Origin: Agarivorans sp. TSD2052
Lineage (GTDB): Bacteria > Pseudomonadota > Gammaproteobacteria > Enterobacterales > Celerinatantimonadaceae
DNA length: 64,000 nt
Assembly: GCF_023238625.1 (NCBI RefSeq)
Contig: NZ_CP096670.1
Location: 156,501 to 220,500 of the forward strand
Direction: 5' to 3'
The notes below the pieces were generated by a model. It searched no databases. It had not been told where the DNA came from and saw nothing but the letters and a program-made list of their open reading frames with translations. Both the position numbers and the translations under genes were made by a program. Positions 8,650 to 17,433 of the stretch are shown here, piece by piece. Every line of letters begins with the position of its first letter. The first letter of the stretch is position 1.

Positions 8650-9079
8650 AAGATAGCGGCAAAATTTGAACGCCTATTTTTCTAACAACTTGCGTAGAGT
8701 CGCGATTATTTTGTTCTATGAGGCAGCGTGTTAACTCATTATGCCCCCAAGTCGCTTAGATCATAAACGCTATGTGGTAGCTAAGCGAACCTTTCAAGCA
8801 AGTTTTTGGTTACTTATTAAACCTATGTACCCTTAATTTTTCTACTGTTGTGGACAAAGCGCTGTGCTTATACACATATAAATTGTGATTCCTTCTTTCC
8901 ACAAAGGCTTGCATTCTTTTGTGCTGATGTTTTTGTTATTTTTCGAGCTAGGTGGCTGATACAGCTTAGGAAAGGTGATAATCTGGGTTTTATCAAATGT
9001 ATGTTAATAGGAAAAATCCCTTGTTTAAACAAGGAATTTTTCCTATTAACAAGCTGTTATACGAGTAAAGGATGAGTCG
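8650..9079. other. 430-bp intergenic region containing a long palindrome
   Basis: No convincing gene: a 75-codon frame at 8848-9075 runs across the palindrome and reads as non-protein-like. The notable content is the 48-bp palindrome at 9003-9050, followed by TAACAAGCTGTTAT (9047-9060), a string resembling the 5' arm of integron attC sites. Confidence 0.5.
9003..9050. repeat. 48-bp near-perfect palindrome
   Basis: Two 24-base arms (9003-9026 and 9027-9050) are complementary at 23 of 24 positions with no spacer; the centre is TTTAAA and the outer ends are GTTAATAGG and CCTATTAAC. It lies 29 bp upstream of the trypsin-like gene. It could be a terminator stem, a protein-binding site or an insertion remnant. 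Confidence 0.8.
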
Positions 9080-9904
9080 ATGTATCAAAATTTAGCTAAT
9101 GCCACATTCAGAATAGAATGCCATGGTAGCTCGGGTAGTGGTTTTAGCTTTAGGGATGATAAAACAATCCTTACGAACCACCATGTTATAGAGAATCACA
9201 TATCCAGTGGCAATCCTATCTTTGCAGTAACAGAGTCGGGTCAAAAACTAAGAGTTACGTTAAAAAACTATTCTCACAAATCAAAATATGACTTCGCTGT
9301 GCTTGAGCTTGTTGAGCCTTTACCTGATGGTAGGATAATCCTTCATCCGGAAGAACCTTGCCAAATACCAAGAGGTAGGAAAATTTTATTTGCAGGTTTC
9401 CCACATGGAATTCATGACTTATTAGTTCATGAGGCTATTATCTCAGGGCCATCCAACAGCCATGCTTTCTACATTGATGGTTCAGTTAATGGTGGAAACT
9501 CAGGAGGTCCAATCGTCGATTGTGAAACAGGAAGTGTTATAGGTATAGTTACTCAGCGGAGGTTTTTAGGTGGTGATTCTTTACAAGCATTAGGCCAGCC
9601 AATCGCAGAACTATCATCTCATTGCCAAGCAATTGCTAATAACGGTTCTGTTAATATTATGGGCGTCGACTTTGGGCAATTCGCTAACTTAATTGCTAAT
9701 GGTCTAGGTGCTATAACAAGCGTCCTTGAAGCGAATGCAAATACAGGTATAGGTATCGGCTTTAAAATAGATTTTGCTAATCAAGAATGTATAAATCCAA
9801 CAAAAAACAATACGGTTCCAACCTTAACAGGTGTTGCAAGAAACGCTCAATGTCCATGTGGCAGCGGGAAACGCTATAAAGAGTGTTGTGGCAAACTCGT
9901 ATAA
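9080..9904 (+). CDS. Trypsin-like serine protease with C-terminal SEC-C motif
   Basis: 274 residues, no signal peptide, so probably cytoplasmic. The catalytic triad of a trypsin-like (S1 family) protease is visible: H35 in LTNHHVIE, D71 in KYDFAVLEL, S141 in GGNSGGP. A hydrophobic Gly/Ala-rich stretch follows (about 200-235), and the protein ends in a SEC-C zinc motif, CPCGSGKRYKECCG (C258, C260, C269, C270), as on the end of SecA. Cytoplasmic trypsin-like proteases of this type occur in defence and stress systems. It stands beside an IS remnant and a palindrome, suggesting acquisition by transfer. Role unknown. Confidence 0.85.
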   Translation: MYQNLANATFRIECHGSSGSGFSFRDDKTILTNHHVIENHISSGNPIFAVTESGQKLRVTLKNYSHKSKYDFAVLELVEPLPDGRIILHPEEPCQIPRGRKILFAGFPHGIHDLLVHEAIISGPSNSHAFYIDGSVNGGNSGGPIVDCETGSVIGIVTQRRFLGGDSLQALGQPIAELSSHCQAIANNGSVNIMGVDFGQFANLIANGLGAITSVLEANANTGIGIGFKIDFANQECINPTKNNTVPTLTGVARNAQCPCGSGKRYKECCGKLV

Positions 9905-10233
9905 CGAATAAGAATAGGTGTCGCGCAGCCGACACCTTATTCGGGTGTTGAACAAGCCCGATGCTCCCTTCTATAGTCAATAACGGTGTTGAGGTTGGCG
10001 GGGTCAAGGCCTTGTTAGTTTTCGCAAGGCGAGTTTGGCTAAGACGGGGTGAACGGCGTTAAGCCCTTACCCGTTTGGCGTAGTGCTAAGTTGTTATTTT
10101 GTGTGTATTTTCATCCTCATGTTAAGCCCTGCCATTATCCTTATACTGTTCGCCTTTCGGCTAGCTCGTTCGGCTTATGCCTGTGCAGTGCATGGGGTGT
10201 TGGCTACAAGGGCATAGCTGAGTAACGACATTG
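9905..10233. other. Intergenic region with hairpin and possible insertion-sequence debris
   Basis: Bases 9916-9937 form a terminator-like hairpin after the protease gene. The remainder up to the IS110 fragment has no intact gene. Several short frames on the minus strand look like decayed coding sequence, but I cannot assign them. Confidence 0.4.
9916..9937 (+). terminator. Hairpin downstream of the trypsin-like gene
   Basis: AGGTGTCG (9916-9923) pairs with CGACACCT (9930-9937) around a 6-base loop, 12 bp after the stop codon. Only TTATTC follows, so termination strength is uncertain. Confidence 0.5.
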
Positions 10234-10488
10234 TTATTGTTGTCGGTTTGGATCGCGATGTGTATTGAAGCAACAGCAGCCCAATGTAAAAAGCCCAACG
10301 TCATAAACCACACAAAGATGACTAGCCAAGTCTTTGTATTTTTTGATAAGTTTGTTGATAGAACGAATATTGGTGGGAATGGTGCCTTGGAACACAGGCT
10401 CATCTCTCGAATTATCAACACAATAAGCGGCATCTTTGGTTTCTTTGTGAACATCTGGTCCAATAAAAAACGTGCTAGATGTAGACAT
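10234..10488 (-). pseudogene. IS110-family transposase, N-terminal fragment
   Basis: Reading on the minus strand from 10488, the first 65 or so residues match the start of IS110-type DEDD transposases: IGPDVHKETKDAAYCVD gives the first catalytic Asp, followed by the VVYDVG strand. After that the frame turns into unrelated sequence and stops, so the rest of the roughly 330-residue transposase is missing. In family members the first motif usually reads GLDVHK, and here the Leu is Pro. This is a dead remnant, not a functional element. Confidence 0.8.
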
Positions 10489-10608
10489 GTCGATCTCCTG
10501 TTCTGTTAAGACTTTGCATCTAACAGTGTGGCTCTAGTTTGACTAACCCACGATAAACGCAGGAGGTCGGCACTTTCACCGGGGATCATTATGTCTAGGT
10601 GATGTCAG
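10489..10608 (-). mobile_element. Probable left-end noncoding part of the IS110 remnant
   Basis: This 120-bp stretch lies directly upstream of the truncated transposase start. In the IS110 group the long noncoding left end encodes the bridge RNA that guides recombination. Here the segment ends at or near the lipoprotein gene start at 10609, so the element boundary is probably at about 10600. The bridge RNA itself is not demonstrated; the assignment rests on position. Confidence 0.4.
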
Positions 10609-11025
10609 ATGAAAAGTATGATGCTTCGAGTGGCTTTATTTTTCGTTATCCTTCCGTTGACTGCATGTGGTAATTTTGCAGTGATTGATTTAGCTGATAG
10701 CAACGGTATTACTGATAGCGCCATTGAAAATTTTTGCAGTGATAATGGCTTGGTTCAGGATAAAAAGCCTTGGATACGAAGTTATAACCGCTGGGCTAAC
10801 AGCCCTCGTAACGAGTTGTTGAGATCTTGGAGTGGTGAGTATGAGGGGGAGGCCGTCATGCTTGTCGAACTTAAGAGAGATGGGAAATATATCTTAGTTG
10901 TTGATGTCCAATATGCGCACGAGCGGCCAAATGAGGTCGCGAATCATATCGTAGGTCGGTTAAAGCAAGCGGGAGTTAAGTACGATATCGTGATTGAGTA
11001 TAAGAGTTTTCTACGGCTGTCATAA
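10609..11025 (+). CDS. Small lipoprotein, probable integron-cassette gene
   Basis: 138 residues with a lipoprotein signal ending in LTAC (lipobox, Cys near residue 20). The rest is a small alpha/beta domain with WSGEYEGEAVMLVELKRDGKYILVVDV and VANHIVGRLKQAG; I do not recognise a family. The stop codon is followed within 8 bases by an attC-like site, the arrangement of an integron gene cassette. No good ribosome-binding site precedes the ATG at 10609; ATGs at 10618 and 10621 are alternatives. Upstream is the IS110 fragment. Confidence 0.65.
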   Translation: MKSMMLRVALFFVILPLTACGNFAVIDLADSNGITDSAIENFCSDNGLVQDKKPWIRSYNRWANSPRNELLRSWSGEYEGEAVMLVELKRDGKYILVVDVQYAHERPNEVANHIVGRLKQAGVKYDIVIEYKSFLRLS

Positions 11026-11032
11026 ATGAATT

Positions 11033-11125
11033 ACCTAACAAGCGGTTGTTATCGCCCCGTTGGGGCTGGGACGGCCTTTCCGCTGCTTCGCAGCTCCAAG
11101 TCCGCCCCAAAACCGGGCGTTAACT
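11033..11125 (+). mobile_element. attC-like recombination site
   Basis: The ends are ACCTAACAAGCGGTT (from 11033) and AACCGGGCGTTAACT (to about 11125). They pair as TAAC/GTTA and CGGTT/AACCG, separated by three unpaired bases, which is the R and L box layout of integron attC sites. The interior contains GC-rich hairpin arms and a CTGCTTCGCAG loop. It follows the small lipoprotein gene directly. The right core GTTAACT deviates from GTTRRRY at one position. Confidence 0.6.
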
Positions 11126-11367
11126 CCGATCTAACCGTACTGAATCTAATCCGAACCACCGATATTTGAGCTAATAACGTAACACGCATTTGTCCAAAAA
11201 TGAGTTAGCTCGGCTGTTCGTATCCGTCTATTACTCCAACCTCTACTTATTTGTCACGGGTGTCACGAAATATCGGGTGTAGTTTCAACGTAGCGGAAAG
11301 CATTTCAATGAAACTGAAACCTACACTATAGCTTGATCCTAGATAAAACCTTGCTTCATCGCTAATG

Positions 11368-11383
11368 CTGTATATACTAACAG
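11368..11383. promoter_or_regulatory. LexA (SOS) box 1
   Basis: CTGTATATACTAACAG fits the CTG-N10-CAG LexA operator with the preferred AT-rich centre. Together with box 2 it forms the double operator known upstream of gammaproteobacterial lexA. Confidence 0.92.
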
Positions 11384-11387
11384 TGTG

Positions 11388-11403
11388 CTGTATAAACTTA
11401 CAG
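11388..11403. promoter_or_regulatory. LexA (SOS) box 2
   Basis: CTGTATAAACTTACAG also fits CTG-N10-CAG. It is 4 bp after box 1 and 7 bp before the lexA start codon, so LexA bound here would block transcription start or the leader: classic autoregulation. Confidence 0.92.
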
Positions 11404-11410
11404 GTAGACT

Positions 11411-12052
11411 ATGAAGCCCTTAACGCCCCGTCAGACCGAAGTGTTTGAACTTATTCAACGACATATATCAGATACAGGTATGCCGCCTACTCGTGCCGAG
11501 ATAGCTAAAGAGCTGGGTTTTCGCTCGGCCAATGCTGCCGAAGAACACCTACGAGCCTTAGCGAAAAAAGGCGCAATTGAAATGATCCCTGGCGCCTCTC
11601 GTGGGATCCGCATTGCCGATGCCTATTTGTCTACACCGGCTGCTAATCAACAACCTGAAGAAGCGGGTTTACCGCTGATTGGGCAGGTTGCCGCTGGCGA
11701 GCCTATTTTGGCGCAAGAGCATGTAGAGTCTCACTATGCGGTTGATGCTAATTTATTTAAGCCGCACGCAGATTACTTGCTACGTGTGCAAGGGATGAGC
11801 ATGAAAGACATTGGTATTATGGACGGCGACCTATTGGCGGTGCATAAAACCAGCGATGTTCACAATGGTCAAGTGGTGGTAGCCCGCTTGGAAGATGATG
11901 TCACGGTAAAACGTTTTGAGCGCGATGGCAAAATGGTTTATTTGCACCCTGAAAACCAAGAGCTCAGTACCATTGAGGTAGATTTAGAGTATCAGAGCAT
12001 TGAAATTGAAGGCTTAGCAGTCGGCATTATTCGCACTGCCGATTGGATGTAA
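11411..12052 (+). CDS. lexA: LexA SOS repressor
   Basis: 213 residues. The N-terminal winged helix ([31 protein letters not shown], about 24-54) binds SOS boxes. The self-cleavage bond is A95-G96 in QVAAGEP, with catalytic S130 in GMSM and K167 in TVKRF. RecA filaments trigger cleavage after DNA damage. Two LexA boxes precede the gene. In E. coli lexA is followed by dinF; here the oxidase locus lies between lexA and the DinF-like gene at 20033. Confidence 0.98.
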   Translation: MKPLTPRQTEVFELIQRHISDTGMPPTRAEIAKELGFRSANAAEEHLRALAKKGAIEMIPGASRGIRIADAYLSTPAANQQPEEAGLPLIGQVAAGEPILAQEHVESHYAVDANLFKPHADYLLRVQGMSMKDIGIMDGDLLAVHKTSDVHNGQVVVARLEDDVTVKRFERDGKMVYLHPENQELSTIEVDLEYQSIEIEGLAVGIIRTADWM

Positions 12053-12082
12053 GCTTAAGTTTTACAATAGTTCCCGCATTTT

Positions 12083-12111
12083 AAAGCCCAAATCAATTTG
12101 ATTTGGGCTTT
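12083..12111 (+). terminator. lexA terminator
   Basis: AAAGCCCAAATCA (12083-12095) pairs with TGATTTGGGCTTT (12099-12111) around a 3-base loop, followed by TTGTCG. It lies 30 bp after the lexA stop codon and separates lexA from the cox operon. Confidence 0.85.
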
Positions 12112-12317
12112 TGTCGTTATCATCACATCTTTTATCTCTCGCAATAAAAAAATAAACATTTTATTTACAATTCCATAACTTAAAGGTTAATTTATAAGCA
12201 GTAGGTTGTGTTTAGCGGTTGCAACCTGTTGGTTCGGGGTGGGAGTTATCCCTTTATTCGCAGCCACTTCCTGATTTGGGAAGTTGTTGTCGTTGGCTAC
12301 TAGCAAAGGAGAGCGCT

Positions 12318-13448
12318 GTGGGCCGATGGATACAGCTATTACTGCTGACATTCTTTACGTCGCAAGCATACGCGGAAGAAATGTCATTCAATTTACGTCC
12401 AGGTGTCACCTCAATAAGCGAGCAAGTCTATGGCTTGCACATGACAATTTTTTATATTTGTTGTGCAATTGGTGCTCTGGTGTTTGGCGCAATGTTTTGG
12501 GCCATTTTTCATCATAGAAAATCTAAAGGGGCCGTTCCGGCTCAGTTTCATGAAAGTACCAAAGTCGAGATTATTTGGACGGTCATCCCTTTCGTTATTT
12601 TGATTGGTATGGCGATCCCTGCGACTAAAACCTTACTCGCCATGGAAGATCCCTCCGATGCAGACCTAACGATTCAAGTTACCGGCTCGCAATGGAAGTG
12701 GCACTACAAGTACTTTGACCAAGAGTTAGAGTATTACAGTGTACTGGCATCTGATTGGGGCGAAGTGAACGGCAAGCTGAGCAAACGCGCTAATTATCTA
12801 CTCGAGGTTGATCGGCCCTTAGTGTTGCCTGTGGGTAAGAAGGTTCGCTTCTTAATGACCTCTGAAGATGTTATTCACTCTTGGTGGGTGCCAGACTTTG
12901 CGGTTAAAAAAGATGCTAATCCAGGCTTTATTAACGAAGCGTGGACGATTATCGATAAACCGGGCATCTACCGCGGCCAATGTGCAGAGCTATGTGGTAA
13001 AGACCACGGCTTCATGCCCATTGTAGTGATAGCCAAACCGCAAGCAGAATACGATGCGTGGCTGGCTGAAGAAGAAGCCGCTTATCAAGCCAAACAGGCA
13101 CAAGAGCTTGCATTAGTGGCGATGACCATGGAGCAAGACGAGTTGATGTCTCTGGGCGAAAAAGTTTATGAGAAAAGCTGTGCTGCTTGTCATCAGGTTA
13201 ATGGTGAAGGTTTGCCGGGAGTATTCCCTGGGCTAAAAGCTAGCCCAATCGCCGTGGGCGACGTGAGCAAACACATTGATGTGGTGGTAAATGGTGTGCC
13301 GGGTACCGCGATGCAGGCCTTTGGTAAACAACTGGGCTTAAAAGAGTTGGCGGCGGTGATTACCTATGAGCGAAATGCTTGGGGTAATGATACGGGTGAT
13401 CTAGTGCAGGCCAAGGATGTTGTGGCCGTGCAGAATGCAGCGCAGTAG
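12318..13448 (+). CDS. coxB: Cytochrome c oxidase subunit II with fused cytochrome c domain
   Basis: About 376 residues from the GTG at 12318, chosen because AAGGAG lies 6 bp upstream (12306-12311) and a signal peptide follows at once (cut near AYA-EE). An upstream ATG at 12219 would add 33 implausible residues. Two membrane helices follow, then the cupredoxin domain with CuA ligands (HSWWVP, then [12 protein letters not shown]: two Cys, His, Met). The C-terminal part has a cytochrome c domain with CAACH. This caa3-type layout accepts electrons directly. First gene of the oxidase operon. Confidence 0.96.
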   Translation: MGRWIQLLLLTFFTSQAYAEEMSFNLRPGVTSISEQVYGLHMTIFYICCAIGALVFGAMFWAIFHHRKSKGAVPAQFHESTKVEIIWTVIPFVILIGMAIPATKTLLAMEDPSDADLTIQVTGSQWKWHYKYFDQELEYYSVLASDWGEVNGKLSKRANYLLEVDRPLVLPVGKKVRFLMTSEDVIHSWWVPDFAVKKDANPGFINEAWTIIDKPGIYRGQCAELCGKDHGFMPIVVIAKPQAEYDAWLAEEEAAYQAKQAQELALVAMTMEQDELMSLGEKVYEKSCAACHQVNGEGLPGVFPGLKASPIAVGDVSKHIDVVVNGVPGTAMQAFGKQLGLKELAAVITYERNAWGNDTGDLVQAKDVVAVQNAAQ

Positions 13449-13459
13449 GGAGAGTAATA

Positions 13460-15049
13460 ATGAGCACGATTAGTGAGGTTCATGCAGAGCATGACGACCA
13501 TCATCACGCCCCTCGCGGCTTAATGCGCTGGGTTTTAACCACTAACCACAAAGATATTGGCTCGATGTATCTTTGGTTCGCCTTTGCCATGTTTATTACT
13601 GGCGGCGCGATGGCGATGGTGATTCGGGCTGAGCTATTTCAGCCGGGGTTACAATTAGTTGAACCAAACTTCTTCAACCAAATGACTACCATGCACGGTT
13701 TAATTATGGTGTTTGGTGCAGTAATGCCAGCATTTACAGGTTTAGCGAACTGGCTGATACCTATGATGATTGGTGCGCCAGATATGGCATTACCCCGGAT
13801 GAACAACTGGAGCTTTTGGATCTTACCGTTCGCCTTTACCATGTTGTTAGCGTCATTATTTATGGAAGGTGGCGGCCCTAACTTTGGTTGGACCTTCTAC
13901 GCGCCGTTGTCTACTACCTACAGCCCTGATAGTACTGCTCTGTTTGTATTTTCGGTTCATATTATGGGGATTAGCTCGATTATGGGGGCGATCAACGTGA
14001 TTGTTACCATTATGAACTTGCGCGCTCCGGGTATGACTTACATGAAGTTGCCGCTGTTTGTATGGACATGGTTTATTACCGCATTTTTGTTGATTGCGGT
14101 GATGCCTGTATTGGCAGGGGCGGTCACCATGGTATTGACCGATAAGTACTTTGGTACTTCCTTCTTCGATGCTGCTGGTGGCGGAGATCCGGTGTTGTTC
14201 CAACACATCTTTTGGTTCTTTGGTCACCCTGAAGTGTACATTATGATTTTGCCGTCGTTTGGTATTATCTCGGCGATTGTTCCTGCCTTCTCGCGTAAGA
14301 AGTTGTTTGGTTATTCGTCGATGGTTTACGCCACCGCGTCCATTGCCGGTTTAAGTTTTGTGGTATGGGCTCACCACATGTTTACCACGGGGATGCCGGT
14401 GCAAGCCGAGCTGTTCTTCATGTACGCCACCATGTTGATTTCGGTGCCTACAGGGGTAAAAGTCTTTAACTGGGTTGCCACAATGTGGAAAGGCTCAATT
14501 TCTTTTGAAACCCCCATGTTGTTTGCTATCGCCTTTATCGTGTTGTTTACCATTGGTGGTTTCTCGGGATTGATGCTGGCCATTACCCCGGTTGACTTCC
14601 AATACCACGATACCTATTTCGTGGTGGCGCACTTCCACTATGTTCTGGTTACTGGTGCCATATTCTCGATTATGGCCGCGGCCTATTACTGGCTACCTAA
14701 ATGGACCGGTAAAATGTACGACGAAGGTTTAGGCCGTTTGCATTTTTGGTGCTCGCTGGTGTCGGTAAACGTGTTGTTCTTCCCAATGCACTTTTTAGGT
14801 CTAGGGGGCATGCCACGGCGAATACCTGACTACGCACTGCAGTTTGCTGACGTGAATGCGATTGTCAGTATTGGTGGCTTTGCCTTTGGTTTATCACAGT
14901 TTATTTTCTTATACATGGTGATTAAATGTATTCGTAGTGGTGAGCCTGCGCCAGCCAAACCTTGGGAAGGTGCAGAAGGGCTAGAGTGGGATAACTTACC
15001 CTCACCCGCGCCTTACCATAGCTTCACCACTCCACCGGAGATTAAGTAA
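13460..15049 (+). CDS. coxA: Cytochrome c oxidase subunit I
   Basis: 529 residues, about 12 membrane helices. Haem and copper ligands are visible: HGLIMVFG (low-spin haem a), [12 protein letters not shown] (the His-Tyr cross-link of the CuB site), WAHHMFTTG (the other two CuB histidines), and [13 protein letters not shown] (haem a3 and a). This is the catalytic subunit that reduces oxygen and pumps protons. It sits between coxB (11 bp before) and cox11 (1 bp after), clearly cotranscribed. Confidence 0.98.
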   Translation: MSTISEVHAEHDDHHHAPRGLMRWVLTTNHKDIGSMYLWFAFAMFITGGAMAMVIRAELFQPGLQLVEPNFFNQMTTMHGLIMVFGAVMPAFTGLANWLIPMMIGAPDMALPRMNNWSFWILPFAFTMLLASLFMEGGGPNFGWTFYAPLSTTYSPDSTALFVFSVHIMGISSIMGAINVIVTIMNLRAPGMTYMKLPLFVWTWFITAFLLIAVMPVLAGAVTMVLTDKYFGTSFFDAAGGGDPVLFQHIFWFFGHPEVYIMILPSFGIISAIVPAFSRKKLFGYSSMVYATASIAGLSFVVWAHHMFTTGMPVQAELFFMYATMLISVPTGVKVFNWVATMWKGSISFETPMLFAIAFIVLFTIGGFSGLMLAITPVDFQYHDTYFVVAHFHYVLVTGAIFSIMAAAYYWLPKWTGKMYDEGLGRLHFWCSLVSVNVLFFPMHFLGLGGMPRRIPDYALQFADVNAIVSIGGFAFGLSQFIFLYMVIKCIRSGEPAPAKPWEGAEGLEWDNLPSPAPYHSFTTPPEIK

Positions 15050-15050
15050 C

Positions 15051-15632
15051 ATGCAAGGCCATCGCCGCTTAGTGGTGCGACTACTGATTGTAGTGGTTGC
15101 CATGTTCGGCTTTGGCTATGCCTTAGTACCTTTGTACGACGTATTTTGTAAAGTTACTGGTATTAATGGCAAAACGGCTAAGCAAGCTAGCGAAGTGAGC
15201 ATGAGCACCGATGAACTGCGCACCGTGACCGTAGAATTTATCAGCTACGTACCGCAGGGGTTAAATTGGAAATTTGGCCCTAAAGTTAATCGGGTCAAAG
15301 TGCATCCCGGTGAAACGCTGCAAGTGGACTTTAGTGCCACTAATCAAACGGCTAAGCGCTCAACTGTGCAGGCGGTGCCGTCGGTTAGCCCCGGCTTGGC
15401 CGCTAATCATCTTAAAAAAGTCAGTTGTTTTTGTTTTGAACAGCAAACGCTGGCGCCTGGTCAGCAACAAGACATGCCGTTATTTTTCTACGTTGACCCG
15501 GAGTTACCCAAAGATATAAACACATTAACCTTAGCTTACACCTTATTTGCCGTAGAGGGCGTTGAGCTAAATGAATCGAAAACCGCACAAGCGAGTGCAG
15601 AGGGAGAGGTGAGCAATGACGCAGCCTTATGA
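15051..15632 (+). CDS. ctaG: Cytochrome c oxidase assembly protein Cox11/CtaG
   Basis: 193 residues: one N-terminal membrane anchor (LLIVVVAMFGFGYALVPLYD) and a periplasmic immunoglobulin-like domain. Copper ligands are in FCK after the anchor and in the conserved CFCFEQQTL motif. It delivers copper to the CuB site of subunit I. The start lies one base after the coxA stop, and the end overlaps the coxC start by 17 bp, indicating translational coupling. Confidence 0.95.
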   Translation: MQGHRRLVVRLLIVVVAMFGFGYALVPLYDVFCKVTGINGKTAKQASEVSMSTDELRTVTVEFISYVPQGLNWKFGPKVNRVKVHPGETLQVDFSATNQTAKRSTVQAVPSVSPGLAANHLKKVSCFCFEQQTLAPGQQQDMPLFFYVDPELPKDINTLTLAYTLFAVEGVELNESKTAQASAEGEVSNDAAL

Positions 15633-16491
15633 TAAGTATTATGTTCCTGCCCAAAGTGTTTGGCCGATTGTTGGCGCAGTAGGCCTATTTTTAATCGCAA
15701 TGGGGGCAGGCTTTACCGTACAGCAGATGAACAGCGAACAAAGCTACGGAGTATGGATATTGTCCTGTGGCTTTGTGGTGATCATCACCATGATGTTTGG
15801 TTGGTTTGGCAATGTTATTCAAGAAAGCATGGACGGCTTGTACAGCGCGCAAATGGATCGTTCGTTTCGCCAAGGCATGAGCTGGTTTATTTTTTCTGAA
15901 GTGATGTTTTTTGGCGCCTTTTTTGGGGCCTTATTCTACGCCCGAATGATTGCGGTGCCATGGTTAGGGGGGGCCGGTAATAACGAAATGACCGGCGCGG
16001 TATTGTGGCCGGAATTTGAAGCCATATGGCCACTAATTCAAACCCCAGGTGGCACCACCACCGAAGCCATGGGCTGGTACGGCTTGCCTTTGTTGAATAC
16101 GGTGATTCTGGTGATTTCTTCTATCACTTTGCACTTTGCTCACGTGAGTTTAGAAAAAGATAAACGCGGCCCGCTAAAACTGTGGTTAGCCATTACCTTG
16201 GTATTGGGTTTTGCCTTTTTGTTTTTTCAAGTTGAAGAATATGTTCATGCCTATCAAGAAATGAACCTACGACTCGACTCGGGCATTTATGGCAATACTT
16301 TCTTCTTGCTGACTGGCTTTCATGGTTTGCACGTGACCTTAGGCGCAATCATGTTAACAGTAATGTTCTTGCGCGTATTAAAGGGCCATTTTACCGGTAA
16401 GAGTCACTTTGCGTTTATGGCGTCGAGTTGGTACTGGCACTTTGTCGACGTAGTGTGGTTAACACTATTTATCTTTGTGTACGTGCTGTAA
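15616..16491 (+). CDS. coxC: Cytochrome c oxidase subunit III
   Basis: 291 residues with seven membrane segments. Family features include FSEVMFFGAFFGALFYAR, the LHFAHVSL segment, FFQVEEYVHAYQEM, FFLLTGFHGLHVTLGA and WYWHFVDVVWLTLF, which holds the usual lipid-binding and final-helix residues. The start overlaps cox11 by 17 bp. It stabilises the core of the oxidase. Confidence 0.97.
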   Translation: MTQPYDKYYVPAQSVWPIVGAVGLFLIAMGAGFTVQQMNSEQSYGVWILSCGFVVIITMMFGWFGNVIQESMDGLYSAQMDRSFRQGMSWFIFSEVMFFGAFFGALFYARMIAVPWLGGAGNNEMTGAVLWPEFEAIWPLIQTPGGTTTEAMGWYGLPLLNTVILVISSITLHFAHVSLEKDKRGPLKLWLAITLVLGFAFLFFQVEEYVHAYQEMNLRLDSGIYGNTFFLLTGFHGLHVTLGAIMLTVMFLRVLKGHFTGKSHFAFMASSWYWHFVDVVWLTLFIFVYVL

Positions 16492-16508
16492 AGCGCTTTG
16501 GGTAAACA

Positions 16509-16712
16509 CTAATAAGGACGGGGGTTGGGCTGAATTAAGCCCGTGGCTAGCGCCAGCAATACAATGGCGATAGCGATAACACTTAATATAAGGCGGCGGC
16601 CTAAATAATGGCTCATGGGTTTATCGCCGCCTTTTAGCATTACCCGTAGTGCAAACACCATATTAATAACCACAAACAGAATGAGTGCGGTGATTAGAAG
16701 TTTTATGACCAT
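16509..16712 (-). CDS. DUF2909 twin transmembrane protein
   Basis: 67 residues with two membrane helices (LLITALILFVVINMVFALRVML and LILSVIAIAIVLLALATG) separated by a basic loop with MSHYLGRR. This small family is regularly found in cox clusters and a role in oxidase assembly is inferred from that. It is on the strand opposite the operon, and its start codon overlaps the beginning of surf1 on the other strand by 8 bp, so the two genes must share or overlap their leaders. Confidence 0.8.
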   Translation of the reverse strand: MVIKLLITALILFVVINMVFALRVMLKGGDKPMSHYLGRRLILSVIAIAIVLLALATGLIQPNPRPY

Positions 16713-17433
16713 AACAAAGTTCTCTCTACAGGCTAATAAAAAAACAGCGTCTTACCGCATGCTGCTGTTTGTGTTGCTTATGTTTGCGCTGATAGTCTTG
16801 ATGGTCAAGCTTTCATTATGGCAATGGCAACGGAGCGAGCAAAAACAACAGTTGTTAGACCAATATCAGCAGCAATCGTTAGTGCAAACCAGTTTGCCGC
16901 AAGCCCTAGAGCAAGGCCCCGTGCCCTTTCAGTTGGTACATGTTTCAGACATGCAGCGTTCAAATTACTCACTCTGGTTAGATAACCAAGTACAAGATGG
17001 CCAAGTAGGTTACGACGCGTATGTGGTTGGGCATACGCCGCAGGGCAATGTATTGGTGCGTTTAGCTTGGTATAAAGCGTCTTACGATAGAAGCCAATTA
17101 CCGCTAACCGATGTGGCTCAAGCATTGCCTGAGCAATATCGCCTACGCCAAGTAAGTTTGCCCTTGGTACTAGATCAGCAGTATTGGTTAGAAGATTTAC
17201 CGCAAGGCCTAAGGGTTCAGCAGCTCAATATTGAGGCGGTAGCCAAATATTGGCAAATAGACTTATTACCCTTTGTATTAGATAGCCAAATAGACCACTC
17301 GCCTAAGCAGTTGGTCTCTATATCGCCTGCAAAACACCTAGGCTATGCAGTGCAATGGTTGCTTATGGCCTTAGTTGCTGCAGGCTTAACGGGCTATTTT
17401 TACTGGCATAATCGAGACAAGGAAACGTCATGA
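16705..17433 (+). CDS. SURF1-family oxidase assembly protein
   Basis: About 242 residues from the ATG at 16705; the frame is open upstream to 16615, but that part is the reverse of DUF2909. Two membrane helices flank a periplasmic domain: LLFVLLMFALIVLMVKLSLWQWQRSEQK at the start, with the WQWxR motif of the family, and LGYAVQWLLMALVAAGLTGYFYW at the end. It assists haem a insertion into subunit I. The next gene starts 4 bp before the stop (overlapping). Confidence 0.88.
   Translation: MTITKFSLQANKKTASYRMLLFVLLMFALIVLMVKLSLWQWQRSEQKQQLLDQYQQQSLVQTSLPQALEQGPVPFQLVHVSDMQRSNYSLWLDNQVQDGQVGYDAYVVGHTPQGNVLVRLAWYKASYDRSQLPLTDVAQALPEQYRLRQVSLPLVLDQQYWLEDLPQGLRVQQLNIEAVAKYWQIDLLPFVLDSQIDHSPKQLVSISPAKHLGYAVQWLLMALVAAGLTGYFYWHNRDKETS

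Noticed and set aside
8848-9075. 75-codon frame
   Set aside because: It crosses the long palindrome and has no recognisable motif or ribosome-binding site.
10161-10463. 100-codon minus-strand frame over the IS110 remnant
   Set aside because: It is the alternative frame of the transposase fragment, not a separate gene.
11277-11326. Imperfect inverted repeat GTGTAGTTTCA and TGAAACCTACAC upstream of lexA
   Set aside because: Arms differ by one inserted base and no regulator can be named; too weak to list.
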